A DNA stretch of 50,118 nt from an uncultured Cyclobacteriaceae bacterium. Lineage in GTDB: Bacteria > Bacteroidota > Bacteroidia > Cytophagales > Cyclobacteriaceae. The DNA lies in assembly GCA_937958005.1 (NCBI GenBank), contig CALGOB010000170.1, positions 1 through 50,118 of the forward strand. Reading direction: 5' to 3'. The notes below the pieces were generated by a model. That model searched no databases and had not been told where the DNA came from. It saw nothing but the letters and a program-made list of their open reading frames with translations. Below, piece by piece: positions 24,343 to 33,590 of this stretch. Numbering within the stretch: the first letter of the stretch is position 1; every line of letters starts with the position of its first letter. Both the position numbers and the translations under genes were made by a program.

Positions 24343-27300
24343 TCATTTTCTCAAAACTATCTTATCCACATGGATTAAATTATCATTGGTTTGAACTTGA
24401 AGAAAGTATACTCCATTGTTTAGGTTGGACATATTTATGGTATTTTGATCAATCCATTCTATATTTATTCTCTTTCCTGCAGTCGTATAAATATTCAATA
24501 ATTTTTTATCATTTGGTATATAAATCAGCCCTTTTGTTGGATTTGGGTAAATACCAAGGTTAACAAAACCCGTTTGGCTACTAGTTACAACACTGGGTTC
24601 GGTTACTCTTAATAAAATAGAATCAGTGGCGAGACATCCATTCTCATTTTCAGCTACCAGTTCAACATTGAATTCTCCAGGTGTGCCAAAAAACAATATA
24701 GGTTCCGCTACTCTTTCAACCAATTCATCATTTACAAACCACGAATAGTGATTAATATCTCCTTCTGCACTCAAAGAAACCTCTTGGGCAAGACCTGGTA
24801 ATTCTAACAATATTTCTTCCTGAGAACTACTAATAGTAACAGCAAAACTTTCTATTAAGATATCAACTCTTAGTGGATCACTTTCGATAAAATCATCAAT
24901 CCCCCTAACGTAAATAACCGTATCTTGAACTATGTTTTCTAATATCAACTGACTCCCCTTACTATTTGCAACCAGTTCATTCTCGTTTTGATAAAATGAG
25001 AAATTTTGACCGTTACCTGGCGATAAGATAACATCGGTCCCACTACACGCCAATTGATTAGCCAATACTGGCAAAACTGATTTCGCTGGAACTATAGTCT
25101 GTCGCATCTCTCCATTGCACCCATTAAGATTTGTAACATTGAGCAATACATTCAGCGCATTAGCATTTTCTAAAGGGAAAGAAATGTTTTCTTCCATTCC
25201 TTGGTCAGCATTATTAACGGACCAATTGATTGCTGTATACAACTCCGGATTAGGAGTGGATAATTCAATAACATTGGCGTCTAGTACTTCTAATGAAGGG
25301 GAAGCGGTAATTGATGGGGTAACCACATCTATAAAGGTATTAACAGCGACTGGGTTACTTTCAAATAATCCAGCGGTGTTAGTCACATAAAATATCTGAT
25401 TTTTGGTTAATGCCGTAGAAGAATAGGTGCTCCCACTGAAGATTAACGAGTCTAACGATTCATCAAAGTAAACATTAATAGAGGAACTATTACTGGCAAC
25501 TATCTGTATATTATCACCTATACAAATATTCTTAATTGAATCAACGATAGGTTTTTCTCCTCTAGTCACTACTCTCAATACCTTTGAAAGGCTATCGATA
25601 CAACCAAGAGAACTGGTAACTTCTAAGGAAATACGATAAATTCCTTCTTCATCATAAATCACATTTGGATTTTGCAAGCTCGAGAACAGTCCATTATCTA
25701 AATCCCATGACCATGAGACAGCATCTTGTGTTTGATCAGTAATGTTGACTAAATTATTTCTATCACCAAGAAATAGCGTATCAGGATCCACACTAAAATT
25801 GGCAATAGTAGGTATAATTGCCACTCTATAAGAAAAGATATCTCCTAAAATGTCATTTGCACCAACTTTTTGAATGAATATAGAAGTGTCACTAGTAATT
25901 GAATTGAGGTCATACGATTCCCCAGTTATTAGGAGGTTAGTTCCTAATGGATCACTATAGAAATTGTACTCACCACTTTCATTAAAAGCCAAAGTTAAAT
26001 CCCCATCAAAACATGCTCTCCCAAATTGAATTTCTCTTGGGTTCAAAAGTACTTGCTGATACCTATCTCTGGCTCTTTCAACGTTTCCAATAATGTCCTC
26101 TGAATTGTCTGAAGCGGTATAAACAAAAGCAATTTTTACACTTTGAGAAGGTTGTAGCTCTCCAATCACCGCACTGAGTGTTTGCATTACATTAGTATTT
26201 TCTAATGTATCAGTATTTAATTGAAAAAGTTGTTGAATTTTTTCTTCATCAGTTATATTAATGCTTCCCATAGCAATTTTTTCAGACACATCAAGTGTAT
26301 TATAGTTTACACTTACAGGATCATCGTTCAGAATTGCAAAGCCTGAAAAAACAGATTCTGTCAAATCATGCGCAATTGCTATTCCATTTTCATCATTCCA
26401 AACAGCTGTATTTGAATTAAATAGATTGATATCCCAATTTGCTAAAATTCCAATTGCAACTGAATCGTACGATTGGGAAGAATTATTGGTAATTCTAAAT
26501 TCCGTTATGATATTAGATTCTTCCCCTTCCTGATTCCATGCATAGTAATTTTGTTCTATTTTCAAATCTAAAGCAGATTGATCAGTAGTCTCCAGGATTC
26601 CTGATGCATAAAAATCTGCAGCTGGATGTTTGTAGAGCTTAATAGGAGTATTGACTTCAAAATCTCTACTTCTTATTCCTGAAATCAAACTGATAGTCGC
26701 ATTTTCTGCAATTCCCCTGCCTTCATCAGCAATCATTAGCCCCATTCCTTCTAGTATTCTATTTTCATTCCATTGAAATCCAATGCCATCATTTACAGAA
26801 AAATCAATGTAACCTAAGTTTGCCAATGAATTGGTAGTCATGAAGCTTTCAGCGATTCCAAAATCGATCCTATCACTACTTGTGTTAAAGTTGATAAACT
26901 GTCTATCATTATAATTGTCTCCAATAAATCCAATTCTAAACAACAAAGTCTCATCGTTACCAGCATCTTGCGTTAGTAAAAATTTCACTTCAATCAATTT
27001 TTCTTCTAAAGAATCTAATTTTTCAATCGCCTTAATTTCATCTATCATTATTACTTCTGAATTCTCTGAAGTTAATGTTATTTGTAAATTTTCTACTGCA
27101 CTTAAATAGTTTGTCAAATTCAAGTTTAAAGTGATGGTATCTCCAAAAAAAGCAAATTCACCAAAACCATTGTCTATGGTGAAATCATCTACCCTTACTG
27201 ATTTTGTATTTTGTTCGGTCAACATTCTTAAAGTATTCAGACGTCCACTGCCTAGCCTTTCGCTGAATTCGTTGTTAGGTGTTAACTCATCAATATTATC

Positions 27301-28515
27301 TGTTGTTACCCTTATTTGTTCCATTATCTGAATAGCAGACCAATCCGGGTGTAAATGTTTAAGTAAAGCTGCCGCACCAGCAACTTGAGGTGCCGCAAAT
27401 GATGTACCGGAGAAAGTATCATAAGCATTTCCTGAACTAGCAGCAGAGATCTGGCTACCAGGTGCAGTAAGGTCAACATGGTAACTAAAAGTAGAAAAAT
27501 CAGCTTTAAAATCATTCTGATCCGTAGCGGCCACAGATAAAACATGATTATAGGATGCTGGGAAAAAATCAAGGTTTTCAGGAGTATTTCCTGCTGCGGC
27601 TACTATGACAACATTCTTCTCCAAAACCGCATAGTCTATAATATCTTGGCGAAATTGTGAAAAACTATTGACTGAACCCCATGACAGGTTTAATATTTCA
27701 TAGCCTTCATCAGCAGCAAACATGATTGCATCATACGCATTATTAGAAATGCCATTTTCTGATCTAAAAATTTTAATAGGAACATAGGAGGCATCAAAAC
27801 CAACACCTGCCAACCCAATCCCATTACCTACCTCGGCATTTGCAATACTAGTAACCCTTAGGCCATGATCACTTTGATCAGAGATTGGGTCATTATCCAT
27901 GTCTGCAAAATCCCACCCCATAAAATCATCTACAAAGCCATTTCCGTCATTGTCAATACCATCTATGCTATCATTCACATTAAAATGTAAATTCCCTAAA
28001 TCTTGGTGATCTGGTTCTATACCTGTATCTAAAACTGCTATCCGAATAGAACTATTAGCTCTAGAAAATTCCCATGCATCATATGCTTTTATGAGAGATA
28101 AATAATACTGATTCCCATTAGTAGGATTAGAAAGTGGGTCATTGGGAATGATTTCTAAAGGAAAATCATAATATATTGGTTCTGCATAAATAACATTTGG
28201 GTGTAACTCCAGTTGTTTTAACTGAGTTAATAAATCCTTTGATGGGTTATTCAATTTGATCTTGTAGATTCCATCTAATACTGATTTATTAGACCTACTT
28301 TTCGACTTATTTTTATGAATTTCTTTTATCCATTCAATATCAAACCCATCGAATAATTGAGAGGATGAACTGCTTTTCTGAGCAACTCCAAAAGGTTCAT
28401 TTTTTAATTTGATTACAAAATAGTCTTTATCAAACCTGCCATCTATGCCACTTTGAGCAAAACCGGCATATTGTATAACCAGGATTGAAAGTATAAGTAA
28501 TATCTCTTTCCTCAA
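24343..28515 (-). CDS. secreted subtilisin-like (S8) protease with PKD and T9SS sorting domains
   Basis: A 1390-residue exported protease. It has a signal peptide (1-20, ending GFAQ) and a propeptide (about 25-135). The S8 catalytic domain (about 140-435) has Asp163 (AVLDTGIEPDH), His217 (SDHGLRVTS), oxyanion Asn310 (AAGNTPEN) and Ser372 (GTSFAAPQVAG). The His block departs from the usual HGTHVAG but keeps the residue. Then come beta-rich modules, a PKD-like domain (about 965-1045, WSWDLDNGLFSSLQNPNVIY), further Ig-like regions, and a C-terminal T9SS type A domain (about 1315-1390, IYPNPTKGLIYIP). It should act at the surface or outside the cell, digesting or processing proteins. It is one of two T9SS cargo genes in the window. 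Confidence 0.93.
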   Translation of the reverse strand: MRKEILLILSILVIQYAGFAQSGIDGRFDKDYFVIKLKNEPFGVAQKSSSSSQLFDGFDIEWIKEIHKNKSKSRSNKSVLDGIYKIKLNNPSKDLLTQLKQLELHPNVIYAEPIYYDFPLEIIPNDPLSNPTNGNQYYLSLIKAYDAWEFSRANSSIRIAVLDTGIEPDHQDLGNLHFNVNDSIDGIDNDGNGFVDDFMGWDFADMDNDPISDQSDHGLRVTSIANAEVGNGIGLAGVGFDASYVPIKIFRSENGISNNAYDAIMFAADEGYEILNLSWGSVNSFSQFRQDIIDYAVLEKNVVIVAAAGNTPENLDFFPASYNHVLSVAATDQNDFKADFSTFSYHVDLTAPGSQISAASSGNAYDTFSGTSFAAPQVAGAAALLKHLHPDWSAIQIMEQIRVTTDNIDELTPNNEFSERLGSGRLNTLRMLTEQNTKSVRVDDFTIDNGFGEFAFFGDTITLNLNLTNYLSAVENLQITLTSENSEVIMIDEIKAIEKLDSLEEKLIEVKFLLTQDAGNDETLLFRIGFIGDNYNDRQFINFNTSSDRIDFGIAESFMTTNSLANLGYIDFSVNDGIGFQWNENRILEGMGLMIADEGRGIAENATISLISGIRSRDFEVNTPIKLYKHPAADFYASGILETTDQSALDLKIEQNYYAWNQEGEESNIITEFRITNNSSQSYDSVAIGILANWDINLFNSNTAVWNDENGIAIAHDLTESVFSGFAILNDDPVSVNYNTLDVSEKIAMGSINITDEEKIQQLFQLNTDTLENTNVMQTLSAVIGELQPSQSVKIAFVYTASDNSEDIIGNVERARDRYQQVLLNPREIQFGRACFDGDLTLAFNESGEYNFYSDPLGTNLLITGESYDLNSITSDTSIFIQKVGANDILGDIFSYRVAIIPTIANFSVDPDTLFLGDRNNLVNITDQTQDAVSWSWDLDNGLFSSLQNPNVIYDEEGIYRISLEVTSSLGCIDSLSKVLRVVTRGEKPIVDSIKNICIGDNIQIVASNSSSINVYFDESLDSLIFSGSTYSSTALTKNQIFYVTNTAGLFESNPVAVNTFIDVVTPSITASPSLEVLDANVIELSTPNPELYTAINWSVNNADQGMEENISFPLENANALNVLLNVTNLNGCNGEMRQTIVPAKSVLPVLANQLACSGTDVILSPGNGQNFSFYQNENELVANSKGSQLILENIVQDTVIYVRGIDDFIESDPLRVDILIESFAVTISSSQEEILLELPGLAQEVSLSAEGDINHYSWFVNDELVERVAEPILFFGTPGEFNVELVAENENGCLATDSILLRVTEPSVVTSSQTGFVNLGIYPNPTKGLIYIPNDKKLLNIYTTAGKRINIEWIDQNTINMSNLNNGVYFLQVQTNDNLIHVDKIVLRK

Positions 28516-28543
28516 TTCTTCCCTCTTTTCACTTTTTTAAAAC

Positions 28544-28610
28544 AGGAATGCCTCAGTCTTGACTAATCAATTTAACTCTATTGAAAATCAGTAAACAACT
28601 GAGACATTCC
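28544..28610. repeat. imperfect inverted repeat between the response regulator and protease genes
   Basis: GGAATGCCTCAG (28544-28555) and CTGAGACATTCC (28599-28610) match at 11 of 12 positions across a 43-nt loop. It lies 29-95 nt upstream of the protease start. It could be a leader structure or an operator; no T run follows. Confidence 0.4.
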
Positions 28611-28747
28611 CTTAAACATATATTCTAATAAAAGAGATTAGCTCTAGAGCAAACTTTATGTCTTATTTCCTAAACCCCTCTACTGAGAGCTTTGGCACAT
28701 GGATTTAAGCCATAGCCTGCGTCTGTCTAAGCTCTATGGAAGGGATC

Positions 28748-29917
28748 TTAACTTTTAAGTCTAGCACCAATAATCATCACATCATATTGTTGCTCTTTAC
28801 CAGAAATTGATTCTGCCAAATTAATCATTAACTCCTCCTTTTGTTCATTTAAAGGTCTTTCTGTCATGTTATCAATAATTGTTTGTAGTGAATTCCCTCT
28901 TGCCGAATTTGACAGCTGTCCTTCAGTATTAGATCCTGATAAATAAATAGACTTTACCTCATCAAAAGTTCCCGAAAAAGACGAAAATTCTTTTTCAAGT
29001 CCTCCTTTTCCAATTTGCTGACTGCTTCCTTCTGCAATCTCGATATCATCATTTGCATCTTGATAATACAAGTTCTGACCTGCACCAGAGAAGGTTATAT
29101 ACTCTTTTTCACTATCTATTACTATCACAGAAACATTGAAACCAATCTCCTCTTTTTCCTCTTCTGATTCTATAAAATGTTTATCCAACTCTTGAAGAAT
29201 ATCAGAAGGAATAGATATCTTTTTCTTATAGACTAAGTCTTTCAGGGCAGTCACAAAAAGCATGGTTAATAGAGCCCCTTTCACTCCACCTTCGTTACAA
29301 TCAATAGCTACTAAAACCCCTTTGCCATCTTCTGTTTTACCAAACCAAAAAAATACACCTCCCAAATCATTAACTGGCTTGTATAAGCAAAATGAATCTT
29401 CAAAAAATGATTTTAACTTTTCATTTCTAGGCAAGAGAGCTCTAATCTGTTTATGTGCATATTTTTCGTTCTCTTTCAGAGTTTTCTTTACGATATGGAT
29501 TTCATTTTTACCTTCATCAGATTCAAATTTGGCTAAAGCTTTATCAAAAGTTGCCCCAAGGTCTTCTTTATTCCAAGGTTTCATCAAGTATTTATTGAGG
29601 CCACATTCGTTAACGGCCTTAATAATATCTTCCACATCACTAAAACCACTAAGAATCATTTTAACCATATCTGGATAATCATCCACAATGGTTTCTAGCA
29701 ATTCTACTCCTGACATCCCAGGCATTCTTTGGTCTGTCACTAATAAGTGAATTTGATTTTCTTTAATTATTGCTAATGCTTCTGGACCGCTTTCAGCTAT
29801 AAAAACTTTATAATCTCTTTTGAATACAGATTTAAAGACCCTTAAGTTAGCGGCTTCATCATCCACATATAAGATATTGTATTTTTTTTTCTTTTCTCTT
29901 CTTCTCTCTAGAGCCAT
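28748..29917 (-). CDS. response regulator with a SpoIIE/PPM-like output domain, probably degenerate
   Basis: A 389-residue cytoplasmic protein. The receiver domain (about 13-130) has acidic pocket DD19-20, phospho-acceptor Asp62 (LLVTDQRMPGMSG) and a Lys in YLMKPW. After a helical linker (130-160), a SpoIIE-type PPM domain (about 165-388) follows: KPVNDLGGVFFWF where active enzymes have SGDFYWF, VAIDCNEGGVKGALL where they have DCTGHGVPGA, IYLSGSNTEG where they have YTDG, and QQYDVMIIG at the end. Asp206 and Asp379 remain, but the GDF and TDG aspartates are replaced, so phosphatase activity is doubtful. In active homologues this output dephosphorylates anti-sigma factor antagonists. It is upstream of the T9SS protease and kinase genes on the same strand. 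Confidence 0.85.
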   Translation of the reverse strand: MALERRREKKKKYNILYVDDEAANLRVFKSVFKRDYKVFIAESGPEALAIIKENQIHLLVTDQRMPGMSGVELLETIVDDYPDMVKMILSGFSDVEDIIKAVNECGLNKYLMKPWNKEDLGATFDKALAKFESDEGKNEIHIVKKTLKENEKYAHKQIRALLPRNEKLKSFFEDSFCLYKPVNDLGGVFFWFGKTEDGKGVLVAIDCNEGGVKGALLTMLFVTALKDLVYKKKISIPSDILQELDKHFIESEEEKEEIGFNVSVIVIDSEKEYITFSGAGQNLYYQDANDDIEIAEGSSQQIGKGGLEKEFSSFSGTFDEVKSIYLSGSNTEGQLSNSARGNSLQTIIDNMTERPLNEQKEELMINLAESISGKEQQYDVMIIGARLKS

Positions 29918-30121
29918 AGTTTAATGATTTTCCTTCAACAAAATAAAGGGTTTAATAACACAATTAATACTATTCATGAAAACTTTCTTCAAACACCTAA
30001 TTTTAGACGTTGACTTCATCTTATGTATCGATAAACAATACCGATCTTAAGATAATACAAAGACAGAAGTTTAACTAATTTACAACTCTATTCATTGTAA
30101 TATTTTCGGAAATCAGTTTTT

Positions 30122-30922
30122 TTATGTGACACTTAATTTTCTAACTGCAATGGCAAAAAGTCCCGGAAAAAACCTCTTCAAGTAGATCCCGAGCACCTCT
30201 TTCAGTCCGCCAATATAAACTTCTTGCTTTTGCTTCTCAATCGCAGAGACTATTCTTTTTGCGGTTACCTCTGGAGAAAGACCATTTGCTTGTGCTGTAT
30301 CCAATTTGTTTTGTTTACTACCATCCCCCATTAATGAGTTATAAGAGATATTAGTCCTCACAAATCCAGGACAGACAATTGTCACTTTTAAGTTATCTTT
30401 ATAATGTTCCGCCCTTAACGCATCGTAGAATCCATGTAGAGCATGTTTAGACGCAGAATAAGACGACCTATTTGGTGTACTAATAATACCAACAGCACTG
30501 GTTACTACAACTTGATGTCCCGTTTGCCTTTTCACCATTAACGGTAACAGGTGTTTTGTTAAAGCAATACTACCAAAATAATTTACTTCCATTAACCTCC
30601 TATCTACTTCCATAGCGGTATCAATCGCATAGTCTCTTTGGCTAATACCGCCATTATTAATCAATATATCTACATGTCCATGATATGATTCTGCTTGCTT
30701 GGCCTTTTCCCTTAAACTCTCACTATCCGATAAATCTAAAGGTAAAACCTGAACATTTTCAGCCTTTTTACAAGCCATTTTTACACGTTCCAGTTCTTCT
30801 TTTCTTCTCGCCGAAATGATCAGTTTGGCATTTCTCTTTGAAAGCTCATAAGCCAGCGCTTCACCAATCCCTGAAGAGGCCCCAGTAATCCAAATAACTT
30901 TTTGATCAACTTTTTCCATCAA
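30122..30922 (-). CDS. short-chain dehydrogenase/reductase
   Basis: A 266-residue classical SDR with cofactor motif TGASSGIGEA (14-23), NNGG in LINNGGIS, the catalytic Ser/Tyr/Lys set (VVTSAVG, then YSASKHALHGF), and the VCPGFVRTNIS loop that follows. The C-terminus FFPGLFAIAVRKL is hydrophobic and may touch the membrane, as in DHRS7/DltE-like SDRs acting on lipophilic alcohols or ketones. Its start overlaps the end of the dihydrofolate reductase gene by 17 nt, so the two are translationally coupled. The substrate is not predictable. Confidence 0.92.
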   Translation of the reverse strand: MMEKVDQKVIWITGASSGIGEALAYELSKRNAKLIISARRKEELERVKMACKKAENVQVLPLDLSDSESLREKAKQAESYHGHVDILINNGGISQRDYAIDTAMEVDRRLMEVNYFGSIALTKHLLPLMVKRQTGHQVVVTSAVGIISTPNRSSYSASKHALHGFYDALRAEHYKDNLKVTIVCPGFVRTNISYNSLMGDGSKQNKLDTAQANGLSPEVTAKRIVSAIEKQKQEVYIGGLKEVLGIYLKRFFPGLFAIAVRKLSVT

Positions 30923-31430
30923 CTTCTTTTATCCTTCTATCATAAATAACAAAATCAAAATTATGTGCATGTTTGTCATCTTTAGGGTGATTACGTCTTT
31001 CTATTTCAACCCATTCATCTTTTGAAAAGGCAGGAAAAAAGACTTCTGCCTCAAAAGAAGCTTTCACTTCTGTAAGGTAAAGTCTATCTGCGATATTCAG
31101 CCCTAATTGATAAATCTGACCCCCTCCTATGATAAAAACTTCCTCTTCTCCTTTTTCACGGGCATATGTTATAGCATCTTCAAGCTTATGCATGACCAAT
31201 GCCCCTTCATATTCAATAGCCTTATTTGTTGTTAAAATAATATTAGTCCGTAACGGTAATGGTCGCCACTTAACAGGGATAGACTCATAGCTCTTTCTTC
31301 CAGTTATAATTACATGGCCAGTGGTCGTTTCTTTAAAAAACTTCATATCATCCGGCAAGTGCCAAAGTAAGTCATTATTTTTTCCGATGGCTCCATTTTC
31401 TCCCACCGCCACTATCATTGAAATGCGCAT
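30906..31430 (-). CDS. folA: dihydrofolate reductase
   Basis: Reduces dihydrofolate to tetrahydrofolate with NADPH; cytoplasmic. The 174 residues hold the family marks: MIVAVGENGAIGKNNDLLWH at the start, the catalytic acid in LPDDMKFFKE, the NADPH contacts ITGRKSYESIP and FIIGGGQIYQL, and the C-terminal KDDKHAHNFDFVIYDR. It starts 3 nt after fmt and overlaps the downstream SDR. A folA-fmt link makes sense because formyl-tetrahydrofolate is the formyl donor for Met-tRNA. The length is slightly above E. coli DHFR and normal for Bacteroidota. Confidence 0.96.
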   Translation of the reverse strand: MRISMIVAVGENGAIGKNNDLLWHLPDDMKFFKETTTGHVIITGRKSYESIPVKWRPLPLRTNIILTTNKAIEYEGALVMHKLEDAITYAREKGEEEVFIIGGGQIYQLGLNIADRLYLTEVKASFEAEVFFPAFSKDEWVEIERRNHPKDDKHAHNFDFVIYDRRIKEVDGKS

Positions 31431-31433
31431 GAT

Positions 31434-32357
31434 TTAAGATTTAAAAAGTGAAGCATTTCCTGCTAAAAATTCAACTACGGTCATTCTTCTCTTCCCTTCA
31501 AGTTGCAATATATCAATACCTAAGATTCCACTTCCAGTACCAACATGCAAAAAGGTTTTTCCATCTGTATCATATTCTCCAATTGACAGTTTAGAATCAA
31601 TAGTATCAACTATATGGGTCTGATAAACTTTCAATCCTTTATCATGTACTTTAGTCCATGCAGCTGGATAAGGAGATAATCCTCTGATGAAATTATATAA
31701 TTCAATTGCAGGCCGTTCCCAATTTATTTGACAGGTGTCTTTAAAAATTTTAGGGGCTTTTTTCAAATCTTCGGACTCTTCTTGTGGCGTTTCTGAATAT
31801 TCATTTCTCTGTATAGCTTTCACTGTTTTTAGCACAAGTTTGGCTCCTATTTGCATCAATCGTCCATATAAATCACCAACTGAATCCTTTTCATGAATTT
31901 CCTCTTCTTCTTGAAAAATTATCTTTCCTGTGTCTATCTCATGCTGTAGGAAAAAAGTGGTAACCCCTGTTTTCTTTTCTCCATTCATAACGGCCCAGTT
32001 GATGGGGGCAGCGCCTCTATATTGTGGTAACAGCGATGCATGTAAATTAAATGTTCCCTTGGGTGGCATATCCCAAACAACTACTGGTAACATTCTGAAA
32101 GCCACTACTACCTGTAAATCTGCCTGATAAGACTTCAATTGTTTTAGAAAATCTTCGTTCTTAAGGTTTTTAGGTTGTAAAATTGTTAATCCTGCTTCTA
32201 ATGCATAATCCTTAACTGGCGAAGTCCCTAAACTCTTCCCTCTTCCTTTAGGTTTATCTGGGGCAGTAATTACCGCCACTACGTTCACTCCACTTTCTAC
32301 CAAAACTTTCAAACTTCCTACGGCAAACTCTGGGGTTCCCATGAATATCACCCGCAT
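31434..32357 (-). CDS. fmt: methionyl-tRNA formyltransferase
   Basis: Formylates initiator Met-tRNA using 10-formyl-tetrahydrofolate. About 307 residues. It opens MRVIFMGTPEFAV, has the catalytic Asn-His-Asp region in FNLHASLLPQYRGAAPINWAV and DTGKII, and a C-terminal OB-like tRNA-binding domain (about 205-300, PAAWTKVHDKG). I use the ATG at 32357 because it lies 4 nt after the stop of the upstream namZ-like gene and gives the exact family start; a frame seven codons longer would overlap that gene. It is the central gene of a tight operon namZ-like/fmt/folA/SDR. Confidence 0.96.
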   Translation of the reverse strand: MRVIFMGTPEFAVGSLKVLVESGVNVVAVITAPDKPKGRGKSLGTSPVKDYALEAGLTILQPKNLKNEDFLKQLKSYQADLQVVVAFRMLPVVVWDMPPKGTFNLHASLLPQYRGAAPINWAVMNGEKKTGVTTFFLQHEIDTGKIIFQEEEEIHEKDSVGDLYGRLMQIGAKLVLKTVKAIQRNEYSETPQEESEDLKKAPKIFKDTCQINWERPAIELYNFIRGLSPYPAAWTKVHDKGLKVYQTHIVDTIDSKLSIGEYDTDGKTFLHVGTGSGILGIDILQLEGKRRMTVVEFLAGNASLFKS

Positions 32358-32361
32358 TGAA

Positions 32362-33570
32362 TCATTTTGTGTCGGCATATATCAAATATTTTTTTCTGTT
32401 GTTTTTAAAATCCTCAATACCCTTCTTCCAAGAATTTCTTATTTCCTGCTCACTTAAACCCTCTTCAATTTGCTTTTGTAAAGATTCTGTTCCAGCAAGG
32501 GTTGTAAAGTATCTCTTAAAAAAGGATTCCTGCGTTGTTTTCAATTGATTATAAAATAGGATCAGAAAAGACAAATCCAATTGAGCCTTTGTTTGATAAT
32601 TAGACAAATCAATCCCATAGCAGGTCTTTCCTTCGTGTTTAGGGTAAATTGATTCTTTTCTGGATAATGGCATAAATGAATAAATAGTATCCCGAAAGGA
32701 AGGGTGTCCTACCTTAGTAAAAGGATAATCCGTCCCTCTGCCAACACTGACCGTAGTTCCTTCAAATAGGCATAAAGAGGGGTACAAAGCAATCGACTGG
32801 TCATTTGGTAAATTTGGAGAGGGTCTGATAGGTAAACTATAAGAATCCTTACGTCCCCATCCTTTGATAGGCACTACTTTCAAATCACATTTTAAATCAA
32901 GTCCTAGCCAGCCCTCGCCATTTATCATCTGTGCCATTTCCCCAAGGGTCATTCCATGTACTATTGGAATGGGGTGCATCCCAACAAAAGACCGATGAGC
33001 TAGCTCAAGAACTGGCCCATCTACATAATGCCCATTTGGATTTGGTTTATCTAACACCATAAACTTTATCTTATTTTCAGCACAAGCTTCCATAACTAAA
33101 TGCATTGTACTGAGATAAGTATAAAACCTAGTGCCTACATCTTGAATATCAAATACGATGATCTCTATACCTTCCAAATGCGCCATTGATGGTTTTTTAG
33201 TCTTACCATATAAAGAAATGATTGGTATCCCCGTTTTATTATCCTTACCATCGGACACCGTAATTCCATCTGCCGCTTCTCCCCTAAAACCATGCTCTGG
33301 TGAAAAAATAGTAGATATCTTAATTCCCAAATCCAATAAAGTATCCACTAGGTGAGTTTCTTTAACTAGCGAGCTTTGATTTACCACTAACCCTACATTT
33401 TTCCCTTTCAGTAATTGTAGGTAATCAGTAAATCTTTCGTTGCCTAATTTGAGTTCATTTTCAGTTAAATTAATGCTATTTTTAGCTTGACAACTAAACA
33501 TAGTCAATAATAAAATCAAATAAGCAATTTGAAAGATGGGATATTTGCCTTGCTTAGCTTTAATTTGCAT
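32362..33570 (-). CDS. DUF1343 family lipoprotein, NamZ-like exo-beta-N-acetylmuramidase
   Basis: A 402-residue exported lipoprotein: a hydrophobic signal with lipobox MFSC (Cys27), then the DUF1343 domain with KNVGLVVNQSSLV, STIFSPEHGFRGEAADG, FDIQDVGTRFYTYLSTM, VLDKPNPNG and VGRGTDYPFTKVGHP. Characterised NamZ proteins remove terminal N-acetylmuramic acid from peptidoglycan fragments, so a cell-wall recycling role is likely. It is divergent from the LolC/E-like permease gene with only 20 nt between starts. Downstream, fmt follows after 4 nt, so its promoter probably also drives fmt and folA. Confidence 0.93.
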   Translation of the reverse strand: MQIKAKQGKYPIFQIAYLILLLTMFSCQAKNSINLTENELKLGNERFTDYLQLLKGKNVGLVVNQSSLVKETHLVDTLLDLGIKISTIFSPEHGFRGEAADGITVSDGKDNKTGIPIISLYGKTKKPSMAHLEGIEIIVFDIQDVGTRFYTYLSTMHLVMEACAENKIKFMVLDKPNPNGHYVDGPVLELAHRSFVGMHPIPIVHGMTLGEMAQMINGEGWLGLDLKCDLKVVPIKGWGRKDSYSLPIRPSPNLPNDQSIALYPSLCLFEGTTVSVGRGTDYPFTKVGHPSFRDTIYSFMPLSRKESIYPKHEGKTCYGIDLSNYQTKAQLDLSFLILFYNQLKTTQESFFKRYFTTLAGTESLQKQIEEGLSEQEIRNSWKKGIEDFKNNRKKYLIYADTK

Positions 33571-33590
33571 CTTCCAAAATTAGGATAAAT

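Noticed and set aside
32358-32378. Longer fmt start (seven extra codons)
   Set aside because: It overlaps the end of the namZ-like gene and precedes the conserved MRVIFMGTPEF start.
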